Source: CAXMST01 sp964196325 (lineage in GTDB: Bacteria; Actinomycetota; Thermoleophilia; Solirubrobacterales; 70-9). Taken from it: DNA of 61,896 nt. The notes beneath the pieces are model-generated. The model was not told the DNA's origin. It saw only the letters and a list, made by a program, of their open reading frames with translations, and ran no database searches. Below, piece by piece: positions 32,677 to 40,885 of this stretch. The stretch's first letter is position 1; each line of letters starts with the position of its first letter. The stretch spans positions 1 through 61,896 of the forward strand of contig CAXMST010000072.1 of NCBI GenBank assembly GCA_964196325.1, read 5' to 3'. The position numbers and the translations under genes are program-made.

Positions 32677-33639
32677 GTGGAGAGTTCTGGCCACACCGCG
32701 GCCTCCAGCCCGATGGCTACTGCGAAGCCACGGCTGGAGGCTACGAGTCCGCGCTACGGCGAGCGGGTCATCTACTGGCTCCTAGCCGCGTGCGCGGCGC
32801 TCTCGGTAGTAACGACCACGGCGATCGTGATCGCGCTGATCGTGCCCTCGATCGAGTTCTTCGGCGAGGTTCCGATCTTTGATTTCCTCACCGGAACCGA
32901 CTGGGGCCCGACCTTCACCCCGGCTACTTTCGGGGTGCTGCCGATCGTCGTCGGTACGCTCAGCGTCACCTTCTGGGCGCTGGTCTTCGCGATCCCGATC
33001 GGACTCGGCTCGGCGATCTATCTGAGCGAGTATGCGAGCCGGCGCGTCCGCAGGATCATCAAGCCGATCCTCGAGATCCTCGCCGGGATCCCCACGGTTG
33101 CGCTTGGCTTCTTTGCGCTTGTCTTTGTGACGCCGTTGATCCAGGACGTATGGCCCGGATTCCTCGGGCCTGAGCCGGGGATCTTCAGCGTCGCTGCGGC
33201 CGGATTGGCGATCGGCCTGATGATCGTGCCGATCATCGCCTCAGTCTCCGAAGATGCGATGAGCGCGGTCCCGGCCGGACTGCGAGAGGGTGCCTATGCG
33301 CTTGGGGCCACCAAGGCGAAGGTCGCCACGAAGGTCGTCTTCCCCGCGGCCCTATCCGGGATCGTGGCCTCGATCATCCTCGCCGTCTCGCGGGCGCTCG
33401 GCGAGACCTTGATCGTCTTGATCGCCGCGGGCAACACCCCGAATCTGACCTTCTCACCGGTCGAGTCGGTGCAGGCGATGACCGCCTTCATCGCGACCAC
33501 GGCGACCGGCGACATCGGCACCGGCACGATCACCTACAAGACCGTGTTCGCGGTTGCTCTGGTGCTATTCGTGATGACGCTGCTGATGAACCTGTTGTCG
33601 ATGCGCCTGGTCCGGCGCTACCGCGAGGTATACGAGTAG
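32677..33639 (+). CDS. pstC: Phosphate ABC transporter permease PstC
   Basis: A 320-residue permease with six helices. The family signature is FDFLTGTDWGPTFTPATFGVLPIVVGTL, and the EAA-type loop is SVSEDAMSAVPAGLREGAYALGATKAKVATKVVFPAALSGI. It pairs with PstA to form the channel. The start is GTG 32677 or ATG 32713; no good ribosome-binding site distinguishes them. Thirty bases after pstS and directly abutting pstA. Confidence 0.95.
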   Translation: MESSGHTAASSPMATAKPRLEATSPRYGERVIYWLLAACAALSVVTTTAIVIALIVPSIEFFGEVPIFDFLTGTDWGPTFTPATFGVLPIVVGTLSVTFWALVFAIPIGLGSAIYLSEYASRRVRRIIKPILEILAGIPTVALGFFALVFVTPLIQDVWPGFLGPEPGIFSVAAAGLAIGLMIVPIIASVSEDAMSAVPAGLREGAYALGATKAKVATKVVFPAALSGIVASIILAVSRALGETLIVLIAAGNTPNLTFSPVESVQAMTAFIATTATGDIGTGTITYKTVFAVALVLFVMTLLMNLLSMRLVRRYREVYE

Positions 33640-34575
33640 ATGGCAGGTTACGAGCCCAAGACCGCGCGGGCGCGGATCGCCACCACCGCGGCACGCGGCG
33701 TCGTCGCCGAACGCCTCAGCCAGCAGCCCCGCATGGACGTGATCCGGAACACGATTTTCGGCTCGGTCCTGCTTCTCGCGGTTGCGATCGCCCTGGCGGG
33801 GCTCGCCCTCTTGATTGGGGACGCGCTGATCGACGGCTGGAGCCGCCTGAATCTCGACCTGATTACGAACGGGCCCTCGGCGTTCCCAGAGAAGGCGGGC
33901 CTGCGCGCGGCCCTGATCGGGACCCTTTGGATCATCGGGCTGGTGATCCTGATCATCGTCCCGGTCGGCGTCGGTGCGGCGATCTTCCTCGAGGAGTACG
34001 CGAGCCGAGAGAGTCGGCTCGCGCGGATCGTCGAGCTCAACGTCCAAAATCTCGCGGCGGTCCCGTCGATCATCTATGGCCTGCTCGGACTCGCATTCAT
34101 CGCCCGCAGCCCGTTGAACCTCGGGTTCGTCGTGCTTGCCGCATCGATCACCCTGGCGCTGTTGGTGCTCCCGATCGTGATCCTCGTATCGCGCGAGGCC
34201 CTGCGAGCGGTGCCACCCTCGATCCGCGAGGGGTCGCTGGCGCTCGGCGCAACCCAGTGGCAGACAATCCGTAAGCAGGTTCTGCCCGCCGCGATCCCAG
34301 GGATCGCGACTGGGGTGATTCTCGCCGTCTCGCGCGCGATCGGTGAGACGGCGCCATTGATTCCGCTGGGCGCGGCGACGTTCGTCACCTTCGATCCGAG
34401 CGGGCCGTTCTCAGGATTCACGGCCCTGCCGCTTCAGATCTTCGACTGGGTCAAGCAGCCCCAAGACGAGTTCCGCACGCTGGCAGCGGCGGGAGTCATC
34501 GTGATGTTGTTGGTTCTGATCGCGATGAACTCGTTTGCGATCTGGTTGCGGAATCGTTACGAGCAACGCTGGTAG
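33640..34575 (+). CDS. pstA: Phosphate ABC transporter permease PstA
   Basis: A 311-residue permease. Signature segments are FPEKAGLRAALIGTLWIIGLVILIIVPVGVGAAIFLEEYA, VPSIIYGLLGL and the EAA loop VSREALRAVPPSIREGSLALGATQWQTIRKQVLPAAIPGI. The ATG follows the pstC stop with no gap (TAGATG). An N-terminal cytoplasmic extension of about 35 residues precedes the first helix. Confidence 0.95.
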   Translation: MAGYEPKTARARIATTAARGVVAERLSQQPRMDVIRNTIFGSVLLLAVAIALAGLALLIGDALIDGWSRLNLDLITNGPSAFPEKAGLRAALIGTLWIIGLVILIIVPVGVGAAIFLEEYASRESRLARIVELNVQNLAAVPSIIYGLLGLAFIARSPLNLGFVVLAASITLALLVLPIVILVSREALRAVPPSIREGSLALGATQWQTIRKQVLPAAIPGIATGVILAVSRAIGETAPLIPLGAATFVTFDPSGPFSGFTALPLQIFDWVKQPQDEFRTLAAAGVIVMLLVLIAMNSFAIWLRNRYEQRW

Positions 34576-34586
34576 GAGAGGCTAGA

Positions 34587-35504
34587 GTGAAACCACCCAT
34601 GACCCAGGACGAGCAGCCGCAGTCGAGAGCATCCGACTCAGCCGACTCCGATTCGGCCGCGCGGCGCCATCCCTCGATCTCGGTCCGGCCCGAGTTCCAG
34701 CGGACGGCCCCAGATGCGCCCACCCGGGAGAAGGTGTTTGAGCTGCAGGACATCTCGGTGTTCTACACCGGGGTTCCAGCGGTGCAAGAGGTCTCGATGG
34801 ACGTTCACAAGAACGAGGTGACGGCCTTGATCGGTCCTTCGGGTTGTGGCAAGAGCACGCTGATCCGCTGTCTCAATCGGATGAACGATCTGATCCCCGG
34901 CGCCGAGGTCAAGGGGCGGCTTCTATACCACCGCGAGGACCTCTACGGACCTAAGGTCGATCCGGTCCAGGTCCGCAAGCTGATCGGGATGGTCTTCCAG
35001 AAGCCGAACCCATTCCCGAAGTCGATCTATGACAACGTCGCCTTCGGCCCCAAGATCTTGGGGATGGACGGCGATATGGACGAGATCGTCGAGCACGCCC
35101 TGCGTCGGGCGGCCCTGTGGGACGAAGCCAAGGACCGGCTTGACTCGAACGCCTTCGGGATGTCGGGCGGCCAACAGCAGCGACTCTGTATCGCGCGCTG
35201 CATCGCCGTCGGACCCGATGTGATCCTCATGGACGAGCCTTGCTCGGCGCTCGATCCGATCTCCACCGGCAGGATCGAGGACCTGATGATGGAGCTGAAG
35301 CAAGAGTTCTCGATCGTGATCGTCACCCACAACATGCAGCAGGCGGCGCGGGTCTCCGATCGCACGGCCTTCCTGATGGTCGAGCTCGATGCGGACGAGC
35401 AAGGCCGCTGGGGGCGGATCGTCGAGTACGACCAGACCGAGAAGATCTTCACCAATCCCAGCGACCCTCGGACCGAGGACTACGTCTCAGGCAAGGTTGG
35501 CTGA
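34587..35504 (+). CDS. pstB: Phosphate ABC transporter ATPase PstB
   Basis: A 305-residue ATPase with Walker A GPSGCGKST, Q-loop VFQKPNPFPKSIYDNVAFG (PstB-specific wording), signature MSGGQQQRLCIARC, Walker B VILMDEPCSALD and VTHNMQQAARVSDRTAF. It has an N-terminal extension of about 45 Ser/Asp/Pro-rich residues absent from most PstB proteins. The start is GTG 34587 or ATG 34599, both 11-23 bases after pstA. Confidence 0.96.
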   Translation: MKPPMTQDEQPQSRASDSADSDSAARRHPSISVRPEFQRTAPDAPTREKVFELQDISVFYTGVPAVQEVSMDVHKNEVTALIGPSGCGKSTLIRCLNRMNDLIPGAEVKGRLLYHREDLYGPKVDPVQVRKLIGMVFQKPNPFPKSIYDNVAFGPKILGMDGDMDEIVEHALRRAALWDEAKDRLDSNAFGMSGGQQQRLCIARCIAVGPDVILMDEPCSALDPISTGRIEDLMMELKQEFSIVIVTHNMQQAARVSDRTAFLMVELDADEQGRWGRIVEYDQTEKIFTNPSDPRTEDYVSGKVG

Positions 35505-35505
35505 G

Positions 35506-36189
35506 GTGGCTACCCGCACTCGAGCGCACTATCAGGAGGAGCTCGCTTCGCTCGAGGAGCGGGCTCTTGGCGGCCTCGATCTCGTGCTCGAGACGCTTAA
35601 CCGTACTCTGGAGGCGGCCCGCCACTCCGATGTCGAGTTGGCCGCGATGGTGGTTGCCGACGACGACCGGATCGACGGCCGTTACCTCGAGGTCCACCAG
35701 TCGATCCTGACGCTGCTGGCCACCCAGGCGCCGGTGGCCACCGACCTGCGCCTGATCGCGGCGCTACTGCACCTGATGAAGTCGGTCGAGCGGATGGGCG
35801 ATCAGTGCGTCAACATCGCCAAGTTGATTCCGCTGACCGGGCACGAGCCCCCGCACGACGAGCAACTGCTCGCCGACATCGTCACGATGGGAGGGCAGGT
35901 GCGCTCGCTGATCAGCCAGGCGCAGACCTCGTTCGCCGAGCGTGACGCCGATCTCGCCCGCGATCTCGTCCGCCAGGACGACGTCGTCGACAACCTCAAC
36001 AAGCAGGTCTTCCACCGGGCGATCGAGATCGGCGACGACCACGATCTGCGCGAGTGGGCGACGACCATGCTTCTGGTAGCCAGGGCGCTGGAGCGGATGG
36101 GCGACAACGCCGTCGACATCGGGGAGCAGACTGCGTTCGTCGTCACCGGCCTGTTCCGTGAGTTCGAGGACGCCTCGCACCCCGCCTGA
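35506..36189 (+). CDS. phoU: Phosphate-uptake regulator PhoU
   Basis: A 227-residue all-helical protein with two PhoU repeats, each containing the metal-binding motif E/DxxxD: LMKSVERMGDQCVNIAKL and VARALERMGDNAVDIGEQ. It links PstSCAB activity to the phosphate two-component system, holding it off when phosphate is plentiful. The GTG start lies one base after the pstB stop; longer in-frame readings overlap pstB and are not credible. Confidence 0.95.
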   Translation: MATRTRAHYQEELASLEERALGGLDLVLETLNRTLEAARHSDVELAAMVVADDDRIDGRYLEVHQSILTLLATQAPVATDLRLIAALLHLMKSVERMGDQCVNIAKLIPLTGHEPPHDEQLLADIVTMGGQVRSLISQAQTSFAERDADLARDLVRQDDVVDNLNKQVFHRAIEIGDDHDLREWATTMLLVARALERMGDNAVDIGEQTAFVVTGLFREFEDASHPA

Positions 36190-36358
36190 GCGCGGCTCGC
36201 AGGCTTCCGCCGCGCTTGGCAGCAGACTCCCGCGGTGTATGCGTGGACTGTGTCTCTGGGTGCGGGCTTAGATCATGCCCTTGACCCCCCAGCCGGCTCG
36301 GTCGGCCCTCGCCGCGAAGCGGATCGAGCGACGGGGCGCCGCGCGCGGGTCTGACAAC

Positions 36359-37285
36359 ATGACTCCCGGCTCCATGCTCTGCGCCGCCATCGATATCGGC
36401 TCGAACACGACCCGCGTCCTCGTCGCCGAGCCGGAGGGCGGCCAGCTCCGCAAGATGATGGAGCAGCGGGCCTACACCGAGATCGGCCGCGGCGGCAAGA
36501 AGAACGGCAAGATCTCCAAGGAGAAGATCGCCGAGGTCGCCGAGGTGGTGGCCACACAGGTGCGCCTCGCGGACGAGCTCGGCGCTGAGACGATCCGGAT
36601 CGTCGCCACGGCGGCGATTCGGGAGGCCAAGAACAGCGAGGCGGCCGCGGCAGAGATCGGCCGCTTAGCCGGCCTGCCGGTGGAGGTGCTCTCCGATCAC
36701 GAGGAGGGACGACTGGCGTTCATCGGCGCAACCAAGACGCTCGGGCATCCGGTCGAGGGGGAGATCGGCGTCGTCGACGTCGGCGGCGGCTCCTCGGAGG
36801 TGATCCTGGGCTCGATCGCCGATGGCGTGGCGGAGGTGCGTTCCTTCAAGATCGGCTCGGGGATGCTGACCGACGAGTGTCTGCGCTCCGATCCTCCGGG
36901 GCCCGCCGAGGTCAGGGCCCTGCGCGACCGTATCTCCGACTTCTTCGACGGGGTTGAGATTCGCAAGCCGTCCCAGGCGGTCGCGGTTGGCGGCAGCGCC
37001 ACCTCGATGCGGAAGCTGGTCGGCGCGGTGTTGGAGTACGAGACCCTGGAGCGCGGTGTCCGCGTGCTCACCGGGGCGCCGGCGGCCGAGGTAGCCAAGC
37101 GCTTCGAGCTCGACGCCCGGCGGGTGAAGATCCTGCCGGCCGGGATTTTGGTCCTGGAGCAGCTCTCGCAGCTGCTCGGCCAGCCGCTGCTGATCGGTAA
37201 GGGCGGCCTGCGGGAGGGCGTGATCCTCGATCAACTACACGAGGGCGCCGGCGGCGGCGAGCAGGACGACACCCTGGTGGCGTAG
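36359..37285 (+). CDS. ppx: Exopolyphosphatase/guanosine pentaphosphatase (Ppx/GppA)
   Basis: A protein of about 308 residues of the ASKHA-fold Ppx/GppA family: AIDIGSNTTRVLVAE (phosphate 1 loop), RIVATAAIREAKNSE, LSDHEEGRLAFIGA, VVDVGGGSSEVILG (phosphate 2 loop with catalytic-type Glu in HEEGR), and AVAVGGSATSMRKL. It is short, lacking the C-terminal HD-like domain of E. coli Ppx, as in mycobacterial Ppx1/2. It hydrolyses polyphosphate from the end and/or pppGpp. The start at ATG 36359 or 36374 matches homologues; ATG 36275 adds unrelated residues. Downstream of phoU. Confidence 0.9.
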   Translation: MTPGSMLCAAIDIGSNTTRVLVAEPEGGQLRKMMEQRAYTEIGRGGKKNGKISKEKIAEVAEVVATQVRLADELGAETIRIVATAAIREAKNSEAAAAEIGRLAGLPVEVLSDHEEGRLAFIGATKTLGHPVEGEIGVVDVGGGSSEVILGSIADGVAEVRSFKIGSGMLTDECLRSDPPGPAEVRALRDRISDFFDGVEIRKPSQAVAVGGSATSMRKLVGAVLEYETLERGVRVLTGAPAAEVAKRFELDARRVKILPAGILVLEQLSQLLGQPLLIGKGGLREGVILDQLHEGAGGGEQDDTLVA

Positions 37286-37290
37286 GTTCC

Positions 37291-37320
37291 GCCCCCGGCC
37301 GCCCCCGGCCGCCCCCGGCC
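37291..37320. repeat. Three tandem copies of GCCCCCGGCC
   Basis: An exact 10-bp unit repeated three times immediately after ppx. Each unit contains GGCC and can pair with its neighbour. It is likely a slippage repeat, possibly a weak 3' structure. Confidence 0.8.
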
Positions 37321-37341
37321 GCGACCGACCTCGTGGCCACC

Positions 37342-37347
37342 TAGACT
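37342..37347 (+). promoter_or_regulatory. TAGACT -10 box before the CHAD gene pair
   Basis: TAGACT lies 11 bases before ATG 37359, allowing a leader of only a few bases. Confidence 0.4.
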
Positions 37348-37358
37348 CGGGTCGCCTG

Positions 37359-37844
37359 ATGGCGCGTCCGACCGAGATCGCAAGCCTGACGGGCGAGCAG
37401 CCCTTCGCCGAGGCCGGCGCCGAGGTGCTCGAGGCCCGAGCGGCGGATCTGCTCTCGCACCGCGACCGGATACTCGACGTGAACGACATCGAGGGCGTAC
37501 ACGCGACCCGGGTTGCCAGCCGCCGGTTACGTGCCGCGCTGGAGGTGTTCGCGGTCTGCTTCCCCCGCCGGCCCTACAAACGCCTGCTCAAGCAGGTCAA
37601 CGAGCTGGCCGATGCGCTCGGCGAGCGCCGCGATCGCGACGTTGCGATCGGCGCGCTATTGCAGTTCGCCGCCGCGATCCCCGAAGCCGATCGAGCCGGG
37701 GTCGATTCGCTGGCCGAGCGCCTGCGCACCGAGCAGCGCCGAGCGAACGACGATCTAGCGCCGTTCGTGCAGCCCGAGCGACTGGACGGCCTGCATGCAG
37801 CAGCGTCCGCCCTCGCCGAGCAAGCTCGGGAGCAGAACCGATGA
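37359..37844 (+). CDS. CHAD protein, N-terminal half
   Basis: A 161-residue helical protein equal to the first four-helix bundle of a CHAD domain: VNDIEGVHATRVASRRLRAALEVFAVCF with the conserved His and Arg residues, then LLKQVNELADALGERRDRDVAIGALLQFA. CHAD domains bind polyphosphate through basic surfaces. Normally one polypeptide carries both bundles; here the gene stops and overlaps the second by 4 bases (ATGA), so the two proteins should be made together and may assemble into one domain. It lies between ppx and ppk1, consistent with polyphosphate granule binding. Confidence 0.8.
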   Translation: MARPTEIASLTGEQPFAEAGAEVLEARAADLLSHRDRILDVNDIEGVHATRVASRRLRAALEVFAVCFPRRPYKRLLKQVNELADALGERRDRDVAIGALLQFAAAIPEADRAGVDSLAERLRTEQRRANDDLAPFVQPERLDGLHAAASALAEQAREQNR

Positions 37845-38533
37845 AGGCGAAGCGCATCAAGCGGGCGGACCCAGCCGGCCCGCTGGCCGAGAACGCCGCC
37901 CGGATCGTCAAGGTGCGACTCAAGGAGTTGCGCTCCTTCTCCTCCGACGCGCTCGCCCAGGACGGGGTTGAGGCGCAGCACGACATGAGGATCGCTGCCA
38001 AGCGTCTGCGCTACGTGCTGGAGGCGACCGGGTTCTGCTTTGGGAAAGTCGGTGATCGGGCCCGCCGGCGCGCGAAGGATCTCCAGGATCTACTCGGGGA
38101 GATCCACGACGTTGATGTGATGATGCCTCGCGTCCGCGAGCATCGCGCCATGCTTCGCGACCAGGACGCGGCAGCGGTCCGCGAGGCCGCCGCCGGAGCC
38201 CGCGATCTCGATCCGACCCTCTCCGACCGCGCCCCGCATCGGGCCGCCTATCGCGGACTCGACCTACTCGAGGTGCACATGCTCGCCCGGCGGCGTCTGC
38301 TGCACGACCGCTTCGTCGACGCCTGGTGCGAGCAGGATCAAAAGGGGGTCTGGCGCGAGCTGGGGCGGGCGGCGGATCGGTTGCTGGGCGACGCCGGCCG
38401 CAAGCGCGCCGCCTCCGCCAGGGCCGACCGCGCCCGCGAGACGCTCAAGGAAGCGGAGCGGGCAGAGCAGGCGGCGGCACGACGAGCCGAGCGGGCGGCG
38501 GCTGCGTTGGCCGAGCTCGAGCCGCCGGTCTGA
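37841..38533 (+). CDS. CHAD protein, C-terminal half
   Basis: A 230-residue protein equal to the second CHAD bundle: VEAQHDMRIAAKRLRYVLEATGFCFG, AKDLQDLLGEIHDVDVMMPRV, with more helices from about residue 130 and a highly charged Arg/Glu/Ala tail (ETLKEAERAEQAAARRAERA) likely to be a coiled coil. It starts at the ATG inside ATGA shared with the first half. It probably pairs with the N-terminal half on polyphosphate; the long charged tail may tether granules. Confidence 0.8.
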   Translation: MKAKRIKRADPAGPLAENAARIVKVRLKELRSFSSDALAQDGVEAQHDMRIAAKRLRYVLEATGFCFGKVGDRARRRAKDLQDLLGEIHDVDVMMPRVREHRAMLRDQDAAAVREAAAGARDLDPTLSDRAPHRAAYRGLDLLEVHMLARRRLLHDRFVDAWCEQDQKGVWRELGRAADRLLGDAGRKRAASARADRARETLKEAERAEQAAARRAERAAAALAELEPPV

Positions 38534-38603
38534 ACCAGGCCGCGCAGCGGCCCCGCATGCCCATCGGGTCGACCGACATACCCGGTAGCGGAAGGATCGT
38601 GAG

Positions 38604-39913
38604 ATGGGACGGAGCGAGCGGAGTGACCGAGCGGCGGCGATGCCCAAGAACCCCTACGGCGGCGGTCCGGGGACCGGCATCACCCTCCCTGACTACTTCA
38701 GGCCGACGCCGTCGGTAGACAGCAGGAACCAGTACTTCCCCGGGACCGAGGAGCTGGGCGCGGACGAGATGCGGATCTCGTTCGTGGGCAGCTGTCCGTT
38801 CCCACCGCGAATCGAGCAGGCGGGTACGGCGATCATGGTCGAGCTCGGCAACGGGGAGCGGCTCTTCTTCGACTTCGGCCCAGGCTGCCTGCGCAACATC
38901 ATCGCGATGCAGGTGCCCCAGCAGGAGGTCAACGACATCTTCCTCACGCACCTGCACGTCGACCACTACCACGGCATCTCCTACCTACTCCCCTTCTCCG
39001 TGTGGTCGGGTCGCTACACGCCTCTGCGCGTGCATGGGCCCTCGGGCCGAACCCCCGAGCTGGGCACCCAGGGGATGGTCGACGGGATGAAGCAGATACT
39101 GCGCTGGCACCTCGAGGCCTTCGATCACTTCCCGATTGGCGACGGCTACGAGATCGACGTCAACGAGTTCGACTGGAAGGACGAGAACGGCGTCTGCTTC
39201 GACCGCAACGGGGCCACGGTCAAGCACTGGCGCGCTCCCACGCCAAGGACGGCGCCACCGCCTACCGACTCGACTGGAACGACCTCAGCTTCGTCTGGAC
39301 CGGAGACGGACGCCCCGATGAGCTCACCGCCAAGTACGCCGAGGGCGCCGACGTCTTCGTGACCGAGTGTCAGACCGACACGGGGCGGCTGATCGAGCAG
39401 AAGTACGGGCTGCCGCAGTGGCTCTACAACTACACGATCGATACCCACCACACGCCGCACTATGCGGTCGGGTATCTGATGGATCAGATCAACCCCCGGC
39501 TCGGGATGGTCACCGACCTCGAGTACGAGGAAGACATCATCAACGAGACGATCGCCGGCGTCCGCGCCCACTGGGATGGCTTCTTCGCCTTCGGTGCGCC
39601 CGACGTGGTCGTGGTCAACGTCACCTCCGAGGCGATCTGGATTCGCAAGGCCGCCTTGCCGGGGATGACCGGCTCGCGGATCCCGGATTTCCGCAAGGTG
39701 CTCGGCGTCGAGGAGGTTCCGGAGGAGCTTGAGCTGCCGCGTCCGCGGATGCCGCGCGAAGAGCAGCAGGAGCAGCTGACGCGCGACTACGAGATCGATC
39801 CGAAGCTCTATTACCCACCGGACGTCTACCGCGAGCCGATGACCGCGCCCCCGGATCCGCTGGTCATGCCACTCCGGGAGATCATGCGGAGCTTCGGCTA
39901 CGACGTTGACTGA
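38604..39913 (+). pseudogene. MBL-fold hydrolase (GntH-like), frameshifted
   Basis: The first part (38604 or 38640 to about 39230) encodes an MBL protein starting MPKNPYGGGPGTG, with FVGSCPFPPR and the metal motif LTHLHVDHYHG. After VKHWR near 39231 the sense continues in another frame: SHAKDGATAYRLDWNDLSFVWTGDG, then TECQTDTG, DTHHTPHYAVGYL and a C-terminal LVMPLREIMRSFGYDVD ending at 39913. One missing base in TGGCGCGCTCCC explains it; restoring one C gives VKHWRRSHAKDG. The complete protein would be about 425 residues. It is either a pseudogene or an assembly error, since the rest is well conserved. The end overlaps the CobW gene by 8 bases. Confidence 0.8.
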
Positions 39914-40724
39914 CGAGCTCGTCGCGGCGGACGCGGTCCCCGTAACAATCCTGACCGGCTTTCTCGGGGCCGGCAAGACAACCCTCCTGAATCTGAGTGG
40001 GGATCACGGTCTGCGCGCGGCCCTGCTCGTCAACGACTTCGGCGCGATCAACATCGACGCCGAGCTCGTCGTCGGGGTCGAGGAGGACACGATCAGCCTC
40101 TCGAACGGCTGCGTCTGTTGCCAGATCCGCGACGACCGGTGGTCGACGCCGAGCAGTTCCTCGCCGATCCCGACGAGCCGGGCCTGACCGAGCTGAAGCT
40201 GCGCCAGATCGCCTTCTCCGATCTGGTCATCCTCAACAAGGTCGACTTGGCCGGCCGCGATCAGCTGGCCGAGGTGAAGCGGGCGATCGGTGCGCGCATC
40301 AACCGGGTTCGCACGATCGAGGCGCGCCACTGCGACCTGCCCTACGACGTGCTGTTGGGCGCGGGTGCGCTTCGATCCGGGCCCCCTCGAGCGCGCTGGC
40401 GAGCACCCAGACCCGCTCTCGGTCGGACTCCGGAGCTTCAGCTTCGAGTCGGAGCGCGCCCTCTCGCTGCGGGGACTCCGGGACACCATTCGGGCCCTAC
40501 CCGGCAGCGTCTACCGGTGCAAGGGGATCGTTGACGCCGTCGAGCACCCCGACCGCCGGGTGCTGCTGCAGGGTGTCGGCAGGCGCTTGGATGTCTCGTT
40601 GCTGGACCCGTGGGGACACGCCCCGCGTCGCAGCTGGATCGTCGCGATCGGCGCCGACGATCCGAGCTTCGATCCGGAGGACCTGGAGGCCGAGCTGGCC
40701 GCCTGCGCGACGGGCTCCGACTAG
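39906..40724 (+). pseudogene. CobW/G3E-family GTPase, degraded
   Basis: Starts TTG 39906 with VPVTILTGFLGAGKTTLLN (Walker A), LVNDFGAINIDAEL and the CxCC metal motif SNGCVCCQIRDD. The sense then jumps from RDD directly to VVDAEQFLADPDEPGLTELKLRQIAFSD in another frame, so roughly 45 residues between the CxCC motif and the Walker B/NKxD part are missing. NKVDLAG is present. A second shift (one extra base in GCGGGTGCGCTTC near 40369) is needed to reach RFDPGPLE and the C-terminal CobW domain ending ACATGSD. A deletion plus a frameshift argue for real decay. Such GTPases deliver zinc or other metals. Confidence 0.8.
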
Positions 40725-40871
40725 CGCGAGCACCTGTGCGGGCACTCGAGGGTCCGACACCCGAAGTTGACCTCACGCGCCGGTGCGCCCTCGGGCCGCT
40801 CGCGCCACCTAGCCCGCTCGGGTCGCCTCTGGCAACGGGCCCCCGACCGTATGCGAATCCGCGTGGGCCTC

Positions 40872-40877
40872 TAGGAT
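40872..40877 (+). promoter_or_regulatory. TAGGAT -10 box of ppk1, leaderless type
   Basis: TAGGAT lies 8 bases before ATG 40886. The 160 bases upstream of the gene contain no other recognisable element; no PHO-box repeats were seen. Confidence 0.5.
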
Positions 40878-40885
40878 TGAGCGCC

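Noticed and set aside
37359..38533. CHAD gene split treated as a frameshift
   Set aside because: The clean ATGA overlap, the plausible start MKAKRIKR and no ragged alignment around the junction favour two genuine genes, although comparison with relatives is needed.
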